NCBI GenBank assembly: GCA_016703545.1
Contig: JADJBX010000005.1
Span: forward strand, 124,001-188,000
Length of the DNA: 64,000 bases
From: Candidatus Amarobacillus elongatus
GTDB taxonomy: Bacteria; Chloroflexota; Dehalococcoidia; Tepidiformales; Tepidiformaceae
Reading direction: 5' to 3'
The notes beneath the pieces are model-generated. The model searched no databases, was not told where the DNA came from, and saw nothing but the letters and a program-made list of their open reading frames with translations. The stretch's first letter is position 1. Each line of letters begins with the position of its first letter. The position numbers were made by a program, and so were the translations under genes. Positions 55,566-64,000 of the stretch are shown here, piece after piece.

Positions 55566-57668
55566 GTGACGGCTCAGGTTCCCGGCGTTCGTCCCGGCTG
55601 GCGGAACGTGCCCGCCAGCCCGGCGTTGCTACTGACGGCCTCCGCGGTTGTGTTCCTGTGCGTCTACGCCATGCTGCTGGGCGCCGGGTATGCGGACGAA
55701 CTGACGATCCTCCCGTATCACGTGCCGGCGCTCGTTTCGCTGGTCATCCTGTGGAAGGCGGCGCGCGCGTCGCACGGGCGCGAACGGCTGGGGCTGCTGC
55801 TGCTCGCGGGAACGGTGCTGTGCTGGGACGCGGCGGACTGGGTGTTTTCCGGGTACCTCGCCTTCGCGGGGAACGACCCGCCGTTCCCGAGCGTGGCGGA
55901 CCCCCTGTACTACGTGGGCTACCTGTTCGGGCTGGGCGCCGTGCCGCTGCTGGTCGTGAGTGGGCGGCAGCGGCTCGACGTGCGGTGGCTGCTCGACGCG
56001 GCGATCACGATGGTCGTGGCGGCGGCGCTGGCGTGGGAGTTCCTCATCGTTCCGCAGCTTGGGGACGCGGGCACCACGGGGTTCGAGGCGGCGGCGGCCG
56101 TTGGGTACCCGGTGCTGGACCTCGGGCTGCTCATCATCGTGGCATCGGCGTTCTACGGCGCGGGCGGATGGATCAGCCCGCGGGCGGCGATGCTGAGCGC
56201 GGGACTGTTGCTGTTCGTGGCCACCGACGCGGCGTATGCGGCGCGGCTGGTTCACGCGCGCGGAGCCGTTCAGCAATTGGATGGATCTCGGCTGGCTGAC
56301 GGTGAACTGGGGCTCGGGCTCGCGGTGCTGCTGCCTTCGACGGCGCCCTGCCGTGAGGAACACCCGGCGACGAGCCTGTTTGGGTCGGCACTGCCGTACC
56401 TGCTCGCGACGCCGCTGCTCGGGGTATTGATCGCGACGGCGGCGACGGGATCGCGCCCCCCGGCGCTGATGTCGGTGGCTTCGGTCGCCGCCCTGGGACT
56501 GGTGCTGGCGCGCCAGATGCTGACCATCCGGGACAACGACCGCATGACCCGTTCGCTGCGGGAGGAGGGGATCCGCCAGCGCGAGCTGCTTTCGGCGCTG
56601 CGAGAATCGGAGCACTTCGCGCGGACGGTGGTGTCGAGCATCGGCGAGGGGCTGGTCGTGTACGACACGGACCTGCGAATCGTGCTGTTCAACCCCTTCA
56701 TGGAGCGCCTGACGGGCCGGACGGCCGATGAGATGACGGGCAAGAGCGTGCCGCCGTTCGAGGGCACGCCCGCGCGGAACGGGCACGAGGGGTACCTGCG
56801 GCGGGCACTGGCGGGAGAGACGGTGACGACGCCGGAGATTTCGTACGACATCCCCGGCGGAGACCGCACGGGGTGGTACGTGGGGCGCTACACCCCCTTT
56901 CGCACCGCGGATGGGCGGACGGCGGGCGTGGTCGCGGTGATCGCGGAAGTGACACAGCAACGGCTGACGCAACAGGCGCTCATCCAGTCTCAGAAGATGG
57001 AAGGGCTCGGGGCGCTGGCCGGCGGCGTGGCACACGACTTCAACAACCTGCTCACGACGATCCTGGGGAGCTGCATGCTCGTACGGCTGGACACCGGCCC
57101 GGGGCACCCGGCGGCGGAGAGCGTGACCCTGATCGAGGATGCGGCGAAGCGCGGCGCGGAGATCAGCGCGCGCCTGCTCAGCTTCGCGCGCGGCGGATTC
57201 TCGACCTTCGGCCCGCTGGACCTTCGCGACGTGGTGACCGACACGCTGCGGCTCGCGGTACCGTCGCTGCCGCCCTCGGTGAAGGCGCTCGTGCAGCTGC
57301 CACACGCGCCGGTCGTGGTCGAAGGCGACCGGGGCCAGCTGGAGCAGGTGCTGCTGAACCTCGTCCTCAACGCGCGCGACGCGATGGCGGGGACGGGGTC
57401 GGTGGAGGTGTCGCTGCGGGTGGAGAGCGGCGAGGGAATCATCGCCGTGACCGACGACGGGCCGGGGATGGACGCGGAGACGCGGCTGCGCATCTTCGAA
57501 CCGTTCTTCACGACCAAACCGCCGGGTGCGGGCACGGGGCTGGGGCTCGCGATCGCGTACGGCATCGTGCAGCAGCACGGTGGGACAGTCACCGTCGAAT
57601 CGGAGAAGGGCCGGGGAGCGCGCTTCGAGGTACGGGTGCCCTTGCGGCTGGAACCCGTCGACGGCTAA
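55566..57668 (+). CDS. Multi-pass sensor histidine kinase with PAS domain
   Basis: A 700-residue kinase. The N-terminal ~320 residues form about eight to nine membrane helices, a 7TM-like sensor; then a coiled coil, a PAS domain (SSIGEGLVVYDTDLRIVLF) with PAC segment, the phospho-acceptor His (about 490) in GGVAHDFNNLLTT, and a GHKL ATPase with VLNARDAMAGTG and GAGTGLGLAIAYGIVQQHGG. No receiver follows. GTG 55566 has GGGAGGT. Residues encoded by 56260-56330 read better in the +1 frame (SNWMDLGWLT), suggesting two compensating indels. Confidence 0.92.
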   Translation: MTAQVPGVRPGWRNVPASPALLLTASAVVFLCVYAMLLGAGYADELTILPYHVPALVSLVILWKAARASHGRERLGLLLLAGTVLCWDAADWVFSGYLAFAGNDPPFPSVADPLYYVGYLFGLGAVPLLVVSGRQRLDVRWLLDAAITMVVAAALAWEFLIVPQLGDAGTTGFEAAAAVGYPVLDLGLLIIVASAFYGAGGWISPRAAMLSAGLLLFVATDAAYAARLVHARGAVQQLDGSRLADGELGLGLAVLLPSTAPCREEHPATSLFGSALPYLLATPLLGVLIATAATGSRPPALMSVASVAALGLVLARQMLTIRDNDRMTRSLREEGIRQRELLSALRESEHFARTVVSSIGEGLVVYDTDLRIVLFNPFMERLTGRTADEMTGKSVPPFEGTPARNGHEGYLRRALAGETVTTPEISYDIPGGDRTGWYVGRYTPFRTADGRTAGVVAVIAEVTQQRLTQQALIQSQKMEGLGALAGGVAHDFNNLLTTILGSCMLVRLDTGPGHPAAESVTLIEDAAKRGAEISARLLSFARGGFSTFGPLDLRDVVTDTLRLAVPSLPPSVKALVQLPHAPVVVEGDRGQLEQVLLNLVLNARDAMAGTGSVEVSLRVESGEGIIAVTDDGPGMDAETRLRIFEPFFTTKPPGAGTGLGLAIAYGIVQQHGGTVTVESEKGRGARFEVRVPLRLEPVDG

Positions 57669-59792
57669 TTCCGGCTGACGGTCAGGCGGGCGCGCAGGGT
57701 GCTGCCGTAGACGTAAGTGGCACCCTGGAATTCGGTGGCTTCGACACCGGTGATGGTGATGGTGAAGGTGAGACGACCGGCCGTGACGGTTCGGCTCGCG
57801 CCGGATGCCGCCTGCGCGGCCGTGATGCTCACGGAGCTGATGGCACCGGAGGCGGTGTCGTTCACGCTGACGCGGATGTCGGAGTAGATGACATCGGCGC
57901 GGCCATCGCCACGAACGGTATCGAAGGCGAGGCCGGACCACGAGAAGAAGTGGACGTAGCCGGCGACGCCGCCGTTGGTATCGCGGATGACGGCCGTGGA
58001 GCCGCCGCAGCAGAAGGGCCCCACGAAGCCGCCGGCGTTCGCAACACCGTCCCCGGGGAGGTTGAAGCCGGTCTGGGCGAGGGCCCGCGGGCGGCACCGG
58101 GGTGGGCGGCGGCGGAACGGGGGTTGGGGGACTGGGGCCAGCGGCACGGGGTCGGGGGATGGGCGTGGGTGGCGCCGCGGTTGGCGCAAGGGGTGTCGGC
58201 GGGATGGGCGTGGGCGTGGCCTGGGCAGCGGTCGCCGACGGGAGCGCCGTGAACGTGGGGGTTGCGGAGGGCGCGGACGTGGCAGCGGTTGTGCCGGTCG
58301 GCACAACCGCGGGCACGGGGGTACGAGTGGAGGTGGCGGTGCGCGTGGGCGTGGCCGTGCGCGTGGGCGTATTGGTTGCCCGGGCACGGGGAGTATTCGT
58401 CGGTTCCGGGGTCCGGCCCGAGGCGAAGCTGGTACTCGTGTCGCCGCCCGAGCCGATTGCGGTGACGGCGAGGAACGCGCCGGCGCCGATCCCCAGCACG
58501 CCGAGGCAGGCGGCAACGACGATCAGCCAGGGGATGCGCCGCCGCCGGCCGGGCGCGGCGAGCACGGAGTCGGGCTCGGCGTACTGCCCCTCCCATGCGA
58601 GGGCGTCCTGGAGCGCGGGGGCGGGTTCGAATGCGAGCGGCGGCGCCGGGGGGAGGGCGTCGTCGACGGCGGGCTCGGGTTCGAAGGCGAGCGGGGGCGC
58701 CGGGGGAAAGCGTTCGGCGGCGGCGGGCGCGGGTTCGAAGGGCGAGCGGGGCGCCGGGGGAAGGCGTCCTCGACGGCGGCCTCGGGCTCGAAGGCGAGCG
58801 GCGGCGCCGGGGGAGGCGTCTTCGATCGCAGGAGCGGGTTCGAAGGCGAGCGGCGCCGGAGGCGGCGCGGGTTCGGCGAGCGGGGGCGCCGGGGGAGGGC
58901 GTCTTCGGCGGCCTCGGGTTCGAAGGCGAGCGGCGGCGCCGGGGGCAGCGGCGTCTTCGATCGCGGGGGGCGGGTTCCGAGGCGGCGGCGGAGCGGGGGG
59001 CGCCGAGAGCGTCCTCGACGGCGGGCCCGGGTTCGAAGGCGAGCAGCGGCGCCGGGGGAAGGCGTCGTCGACGGCGGGCTCGGGTTCGAAGGCGGCAGGA
59101 GCGCCGGGGGAAGGCGTCTTCGACGGCAGGGGCGGGTTCGAAGGCGAGCGGCGGCGCCGGGGAGGGCGTCGTCGACGGCGGGCTCAGGTTCGAAGGGCCA
59201 GCGGCGCCGCGGCGGGGGAGGCGCCGGGTCGTCGACGGCGGGCTCGGGTTCGAAGGCGAGCGGCGGCGCCGGGGGGAGGGCGTCGTCGACGGCGGGCTCG
59301 GGTTCGAAGGCGAGCGGCGGCGCCGGGGGGAGGGCGTCGTCGACGGCGGGGCTCGGGTTCGAAGGCGAGCGGCGGCGCCGGGGGAGGGCGTCGTCGCTCG
59401 CGGGCTCGGGCTCGAAGGCGAGCGGCGGCGCCGGGGCGAGGGCGTCCTCGAGCGCGGGCTCGGGTTCGAAGGCGAGCGGCGGCGCCGGGGGGAGGGCGTC
59501 GTCGACGGCGGGCTAGGTCGAGGCGAGCGGGGGCCGGGTTCGAAGCGGCGAGCGGCGGCGGCGCGGGGGAGGCGTCCGCGGGCGGCGGCGGGGGCAGGGG
59601 CGGCCGGCGCAGCGGAGTTCCGCCGTCGGCGGCGGGGAGCGCAGGGTCGGCATAGGCGCCGTCCCAGGTGAGGCCCGCGTACGTGTCGTCGTCCGGAGCG
59701 GCCGCAAACGGATCGAGGGCGGGGGATCCGCTCTCGACCGGCGAGGGGTGCGCGTTGTCGCCCTGCGGCGGGCCCTCGGGGTCGCTGTCCAC
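57665..59792 (-). CDS. Membrane protein with ~17 tandem 18-residue acidic repeats, several frameshifts
   Basis: Reconstructed ~700 residues. The N-terminus (GTG 59792) is acidic and followed by ~17 copies of LPPAPPLAFEPEPAVDDA. Then RRRRIPWLIVVAACLGVL begins a transmembrane helix, a Thr/Pro stalk (TPTRTATPTRTATSTRT) leads outward, and the C-terminal ~140 residues (ALAQTGFNLPGDGVANAGG to STLRARLTVSRN) form a beta-rich domain with Cys pair FCCGG. Indels break the frame in the repeats and near 58100. TACACT lies six bases before the GTG. Stop overlaps the convergent kinase stop. Function unknown. Confidence 0.7.
58605..59560 (-). repeat. 54-bp tandem repeat array (about 17 units)
   Basis: Direct repeats of a 54-bp unit containing TTCGAAGGCGAGCGGCGGCG; successive TTCGAAs lie 52-57 bp apart, most cleanly at 59249, 59303, 59358, 59411 and 59465. 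The unit encodes 18 residues on the minus strand. Departures from 54 are the frameshifts seen in the protein. Confidence 0.9.
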
Positions 59793-59798
59793 GACGCC

Positions 59799-59804
59799 AG
59801 TGTA
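59799..59804 (-). promoter_or_regulatory. -10 hexamer TACACT before the repeat-protein GTG
   Basis: Minus-strand TACACT, the same hexamer as at uvrB, ends six bases before the GTG at 59792; a leaderless arrangement. Confidence 0.5.
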
Positions 59805-59936
59805 GGGGTGCGAGGGGCGAGTGGAAGCGAGAAGTGCGGGCGCGGCCACAGAAGGCCACGAAGGCGCAACCCCAGCGCCACGCGTGCCGCCAGCGTAGAG
59901 TGCGGGCCACAATCTCGCATTGAGGGACCAGCAGCT

Positions 59937-60755
59937 ATGGGTCAGGGCGTTCGCGACGAGTACGTGGTGCTCAACGGTCTTCGCTTTCACTACCGCGATT
60001 GGGGGGACCTGAGCGCGCCGCCGATCATCCTGCTGCACGGGTTTACGGGCCATGCGCGTTCGTGGGACACGCTGGCGGCGGCGCTCGCGGGGAAGTACCG
60101 CGTGCTGGCGCTGGACCAGCGCGGCCACGGCGAAAGCGGCTGGGCGGAGGACTATTCGACGCAGGCGATGGTGAGCGACGTGGCCGCCTTCGTGGCCGCG
60201 CTGGGGCTGCGGTCGTTCGACCTGCTGGGGCTCTCAATGGGCGGATCGAACGCGTACCACTACGCGGGAACGCGGCCGGAGGGGCTGCAGCGCCTGGTCA
60301 TCCTCGATGTCGGGCCGGAGACGATCGCGGCGGGGAGCCAGCGCATCAGCGCCGGCGTGCAGGCGAACGACCTGTTCGACACGCCGGAAGCGGCGATTGC
60401 GGCGAGCCGGGCGGCCAACCCACGGGCGGACGAGTTCGAAGTGCGGCACCGGGCGCGCCACAACCTGATGCTGACCGCGGAAGGGAAGTGGACCTATCGC
60501 TACGACAAGGCGCTGCGCGGCGGGACCCCGCGGGTGCGTCCTTCGAGCGAAACGAACTGGGCGGCGTGGAAGAACATCGCGGTGCCGGTGCTGGTGGTGC
60601 GCGGCGGCGCCAGCGACATCCTCGCGGGGGAGACGGCGCGGCAGATGGTGGAGGCGCTCCCGGATGCGCGGCTGATCGAGATCCCGGGGTCCGGGCACTC
60701 CATCCCGCTGGATGCGCCGGCGCGGCTGCGGGAGGCGGTGCTGACCTTCCTGTAG
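59937..60755 (+). CDS. Alpha/beta-hydrolase
   Basis: A 272-residue hydrolase. The oxyanion motif is LLHGFTGHARSW, the nucleophile elbow GLSMGG, the acid in the GGASDIL region and the catalytic histidine in GSGHSIPLDAP. It resembles esterases, C-C hydrolases and haloperoxidase-like enzymes; substrate unknown. GAGGGA lies upstream of ATG 59937. It ends one base before the convergent PilZ gene. Confidence 0.9.
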   Translation: MGQGVRDEYVVLNGLRFHYRDWGDLSAPPIILLHGFTGHARSWDTLAAALAGKYRVLALDQRGHGESGWAEDYSTQAMVSDVAAFVAALGLRSFDLLGLSMGGSNAYHYAGTRPEGLQRLVILDVGPETIAAGSQRISAGVQANDLFDTPEAAIAASRAANPRADEFEVRHRARHNLMLTAEGKWTYRYDKALRGGTPRVRPSSETNWAAWKNIAVPVLVVRGGASDILAGETARQMVEALPDARLIEIPGSGHSIPLDAPARLREAVLTFL

Positions 60756-60756
60756 G

Positions 60757-61173
60757 TCAGCTCGCGAGTTCGCGCGGCTGGGGCGCGGATGGCTGCGCCC
60801 CGGCGGCGTGAACGGAGTCGTTGGGGCGGGTGGCGAGTTCGCGGTCGTAGCCGGCATAGACATCGTGCAGGCGGGCGAGGAGCGACTGGAGCCCGGGGAG
60901 TTCGCGCACGGCGGTTTCGAACTGCACCTGCACGAGCGGGCGGCCCCAGGCCTCGCCGATGCGGACGACGGTGAACGGCAGGCGGAGCCGCTCCTCGGCG
61001 AGGGCGAGGGCGAGCACGCCGTGGTCGAGGGTGAAGGCGTTGCCATCGAAGTAGAGGAGCGCGCCGCCGGCGGAGATGTCGCCGACAAGCACGCCAATTT
61101 GCCCGTGCTCCCATTCGAGGCGCGCGGGTGTCCAGAGTGGATAGCGGCGGAACTGGCGCCGTTCAAGCTGCAC
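60757..61173 (-). CDS. PilZ-domain protein
   Basis: A 138-residue protein with the PilZ signature RRQFRRYPLW at residues 5-14 and VGDISAGGALLYFDG, the two c-di-GMP-contact motifs (RxxxR and DxSxxG). It would report c-di-GMP levels to motility or surface functions; no such genes are adjacent. GTG 61173 is supported by AGGGGA upstream. The C-terminal ~25 residues are disordered. Confidence 0.85.
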   Translation of the reverse strand: MQLERRQFRRYPLWTPARLEWEHGQIGVLVGDISAGGALLYFDGNAFTLDHGVLALALAEERLRLPFTVVRIGEAWGRPLVQVQFETAVRELPGLQSLLARLHDVYAGYDRELATRPNDSVHAAGAQPSAPQPRELAS

Positions 61174-61366
61174 GCCGGGTCCCCTTGGAGGCGGTCTTCG
61201 CGCGTGGGGCGCGGTGCCTCCGCCGGGATTGTCGGCAGGGATCTGCAAAAACTGTCGTGTCGAGTTCGTGGACCGGGCGTGGCACGGGGCGGCGGAAGCC
61301 GCCGTCGCGGTGGACGACGGCGGGCGGGGGAGTAGATTTCGGACCACTGCGAACGAGGGGAGAGCC

Positions 61367-62238
61367 ATGGCCGAGGAACCGGTAGTGCGGTACGAGGAGC
61401 GCGACGGGATCGCGATCATCACGATGAACCGCCCGGAAAGATGAACACGCTGAACAACGACGTCATCCAGGGCATCGCCGACGGGATCGACGCGGCCACG
61501 GCATCGGCGGGGGTCTCGGCCGTGATCCTGCGCGGTGCCGGGCGGACGTTCACGGCGGGGTACGACCTGAACCCGGGCGACGGGCGGCGGCCGGCGCCGC
61601 GGCGGTACGACGCGCAATCGCCGGAGCAGCGGCCGGGAGCGTGGGACCCGGTGCGGGACATGGCGATGATGGGCCACAACATGAAGCGGTTCATGAAGCT
61701 GTGGGAGTGCCCGAAGCCGGTGATCGCGCAGATGCATGGATACGCGCTTGGCGGGGGGACGGACCTGCTGCTCTGCGCGGACCTGATCTTCATGGCCGAG
61801 GACGCGATCATCGGCTACCCGCCGTCACGGGTGTACGGCACCCCGACGACGATGCTGTGGGTCTACCGGCTGGGGCTGGAGCACGCCAAGCAGTTCTTGC
61901 TTTCAGGCGATCAGATCGACGCGGCGACCGCGCTGCGCATCGGGCTGGTATCGAAGGTGTTCCCGCTGGAGCGGCTGGAGGCGGAAACGGAGGCGTACGC
62001 GCGGCGGTTCGCGGCGATCCCGGGGAACCAGCTGGCGCTGAACAAGCTGCTCATTAACCAGGCGTTCGAAAACATGGGGCTGCGAACGACGCAGATGTTC
62101 GGGACGCTGTTCGACGGGATCACACGCCATACGGAGGAGGCGCTCCGCTGGCAGGAGAGCTTCCGCACGGTGGGGTTCCGGGAGACGATCCGGCGGCGCG
62201 ACGCGCCGTTCGGGGATTACGGCGAACGGCCGCGGTAG
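61367..62238 (+). CDS. Enoyl-CoA hydratase/isomerase, frameshifted
   Basis: A ~290-residue crotonase-fold protein, distinct from the tandem pair at 17-19 kb. It begins MAEEPVVRYEERDGIAIITM; one A is missing at 61437-61440 (NRPE-[K]-MNTLNNDV), then continues with GRTFTAGYDLNPGDG and HGYALGGGTDLLLCADLIF, the two oxyanion-hole segments. A long insertion after the first segment (DGRRPAPRRYDAQSPEQRPG) is unlike short hydratases. GAGGGGAGAGCC precedes the ATG. Confidence 0.88.
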
Positions 62239-62303
62239 CGGCGGATGACCCGGCGGGCGGCAGGCGGCATACTGGCGCGCCACAGGCACGAGGGAGGAAT
62301 CGG

Positions 62304-63115
62304 ATGAGCGAACACGGCGAGGGGACGTTCCAGAACGGCGAGGCGACGATCTACGAGCAGTGGTGGCATCCCGAGGGCGAGGCGCGGGCGGTCGTGGCGA
62401 TCTGCCATGGATATGCCGAGCACGGCGGCCGGTACTCGCAGGTGGCGGCGGACCTCAACGCGCGCGGCTTCGCGGTGGAAGCACTGGACCTGCGCGGCCA
62501 CGGCCGCTCGTCCGGCGAACGCGTGACGGTGAAGGACTACGACGAATGGATCGGCGACCTCGCGACGTTCGTGGAACGGGCGCGGGGGCGGAACCCGGGC
62601 AAGAAGCTGTTCCTGCTGGGGCACAGCATGGGCGGGGGCGTCTCGGTTTCGTACCTGCTGGCGCGAAAGCCCGCGCTCGATGGGGTGATCCTGGAGTGGG
62701 GGCGGGGCTGTTGAGCCCGCGGCCCGCGCCGCCCCCGGAAGGAAGCTCTCAGGCTGCCCCGCAGCCGCTGCCGGCGGCGACCATTTCGCGGGATCCGGCG
62801 GTGGTGGCGGCGTACGAAAACGACCCGCTGGTCTATCGCGGGCCGCGGCCGGCGGGCATGGCGGCGGTTTCGAAGGCGGCGTACGAGATGGTGCAGCGGG
62901 ACATGCACACAATCGCGTACCCGCTGCTGCTGCTGCACGGCACCGAGGACCTTTTGGTGGCGGCGAAGGGCAGCGAGATCCTCTACGAGCGCGCGGCGTC
63001 ACCGGACAAGACGCTCAAGCTGTACCCCGGGCTGTACCACGAAGTGCTGAACGAGCCGGAGCGCGACCAGGTGGTCGGCGACGTGGTGGAGTGGCTGGAG
63101 GCGCGGACGTCCTAG
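62304..63115 (+). CDS. Monoacylglycerol-lipase-like alpha/beta hydrolase, frameshifted
   Basis: A ~270-residue serine hydrolase. CHGYAEHGGRY forms the oxyanion region, the nucleophile is in LLGHSMGGG, the acid in LLHGTEDLL and the histidine in YPGLYHEVLNEPER. One base is missing near 62697 (LE[S]GAGLLSP), and the cap region afterwards is shorter than usual. Members cleave monoglycerides or lysophospholipids. GAGGGAGGAATCGG precedes the ATG. Confidence 0.87.
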
Positions 63116-63118
63116 CGC

Positions 63119-63856
63119 ATGGACATCTGGAAGTACTTCGACATCACGCACCGGGACCACGTGGTCTGCAATCCCATCAGCGTCGAGAAGGTGGACGAGC
63201 TGGTGCGGCTGTTCGACTTGCCGGCGGGCGCGCGCGTGCTCGACATCGCCTGCGGCAAGGCCGAGATCCTGGTGCGCACCGCGGAGCAGTACGGATGCAC
63301 CGGCATCGGCGTGGACATCTCGCCCTTCGCGGTGCGAGACGCCCGGGCACGCGCCGACCAGCGCGTGCCCGGGAAGCTGGAGTTCGTGGAACAGGATGGG
63401 GCGGCGTTCGAGGGCGAGGCGGGCAGCTTCGATCTCGCGATGTGCGTGGGCGCGAGCTGGACGTTCGGTGGGCACGCGGCCACGACCGCGGCGCTGGCCA
63501 GGCTGGTGCGGCCGGGCGGACTGGTGGTGGCCGGCGAGCCGTTCTGGAGGCAGGAGCCGCCGCCGGAGTACCTGGCGGCTGCTGGGATGGGGCGGGACGC
63601 CTTCGGCAGCCACGCGGGCAACGTGGCGGCGGGCGTGGAGCAGGGGCTCACGCCGCTCTACGCGGTCGCCAGCAGCGATGACGACTGGGATCGCTACCAG
63701 GGCCTGACGTGGCGTGCCGCGGAACGCTGGGCGGCGGCGAACCCGGGTGACCCGGACCGGGAGGCCGTGCTCGCACGGGTGCGTGCGGCGCGGGACACCT
63801 ATCTCCGCTGGGAGCGCGAGCTGTTCGGCTGGGCCATCTACGTGTGGAGCCGCTAG
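63119..63856 (+). CDS. Class I SAM-dependent methyltransferase
   Basis: A 245-residue methyltransferase. The SAM motif is VLDIACGKAEILVRTA, followed by the acidic ribose contact GIGVDISPFAV and the post-motifs FDLAMCVGASW and LVRPGGLVVAGEPFWR. Small-molecule methyltransferases of this group often act on organic acids or amines; substrate unknown. It starts three bases after the hydrolase stop, so the two are probably one operon. Confidence 0.9.
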   Translation: MDIWKYFDITHRDHVVCNPISVEKVDELVRLFDLPAGARVLDIACGKAEILVRTAEQYGCTGIGVDISPFAVRDARARADQRVPGKLEFVEQDGAAFEGEAGSFDLAMCVGASWTFGGHAATTAALARLVRPGGLVVAGEPFWRQEPPPEYLAAAGMGRDAFGSHAGNVAAGVEQGLTPLYAVASSDDDWDRYQGLTWRAAERWAAANPGDPDREAVLARVRAARDTYLRWERELFGWAIYVWSR

Positions 63857-63886
63857 CCGGAGCGCGGCTGTAACGGGCGCGATTCG

Positions 63887-64000
63887 CTAGACGAACTTAT
63901 GGTCGTCGAACTTTTCGCCGCCGGTGAGTTCGATGGCGGCGGCCCATGCGGCGAGGAAGCCGCCGGCGCCGAGGACCGCGGCGAGCGGAGCGAGCAGCCA
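63887..64000 (-). CDS. C-terminal end of a membrane protein (cut by window)
   Basis: The last ~37 residues of a minus-strand gene: one hydrophobic helix (LLAPLAAVLGAGGFLAAWAA) and the tail IELTGGEKFDDHKFV before TAG at 63887. Consistent with a small integral membrane protein; nothing more can be said from this fragment. Confidence 0.6.
   Translation of the reverse strand, partial: WLLAPLAAVLGAGGFLAAWAAAIELTGGEKFDDHKFV

Noticed and set aside
58605..59560. Repeat array as a possible CRISPR
   Set aside because: The repeats are contiguous 54-bp coding units without unique spacers and lie within a protein reading frame.

Overview
The window is very GC-rich and gene-dense. Its gene set (hrcA-grpE-dnaK behind a CIRCE element, F420-type LLM oxidoreductase, geranylgeranyl-reductase-like flavoprotein, several enoyl-CoA hydratases, a class III CoA-transferase, MMPL exporter) fits a free-living, probably aerobic Chloroflexota bacterium, perhaps of the Dehalococcoidia/Tepidiformales type. 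The phylum is an inference from protein character; no rRNA is present.

Layout. 0-10 kb: an SDR fragment, a 446-bp stretch that is almost pure G and C, uvrB, two small oxidoreductase-type genes, a zinc alcohol dehydrogenase, a PRC-barrel protein and a ~1,090-residue zinc-ribbon membrane protein of unknown role. 10-19.5 kb: sufE, a metallo-beta-lactamase-fold hydrolase, endonuclease III coupled to a geranylgeranyl-reductase-like protein, a short MutY, thiosulfate sulfurtransferase, PIG-L deacetylase, and two tandem enoyl-CoA hydratases facing a HxlR regulator across a shared pair of palindromes. 19.5-29.7 kb: SufR-like regulator, tRNA-Arg, lipoprotein, BBE-type flavoprotein, a two-component system and the HrcA-controlled chaperone operon. 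29.8-33.7 kb: a broken restriction-modification island (GHKL/MORC-like ATPase, HNH nuclease, C5 cytosine methyltransferase, MIG/MutY-type glycosylase). 33.7-41.5 kb: TetR regulator with three evenly spaced operators and its MMPL exporter, aldolase, BON protein, NUDIX, HNH and thioesterase genes. 41.5-49 kb: signal peptidase I preceded by a huge acidic disordered reading frame, then a sigma/anti-sigma/SIMPL operon and TesB thioesterase. 49-64 kb: cysE, aspartokinase, CoA-transferase, secreted low-complexity proteins, a second BON protein, a hybrid-sensor-like histidine kinase, a membrane protein with about 17 copies of an 18-residue repeat, alpha/beta hydrolases, PilZ protein, a third enoyl-CoA hydratase and a methyltransferase.

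Two window-wide themes stand out. First, at least a dozen otherwise well conserved genes carry one- or two-base frameshifts, mostly in G/C runs, which together with the G/C-only stretch point to an unpolished long-read assembly; frameshifted genes are therefore given as one span with the break noted. Second, many genes have no Shine-Dalgarno sequence but a TANNNT hexamer 6-8 bases before the start codon, the signature of leaderless transcripts.
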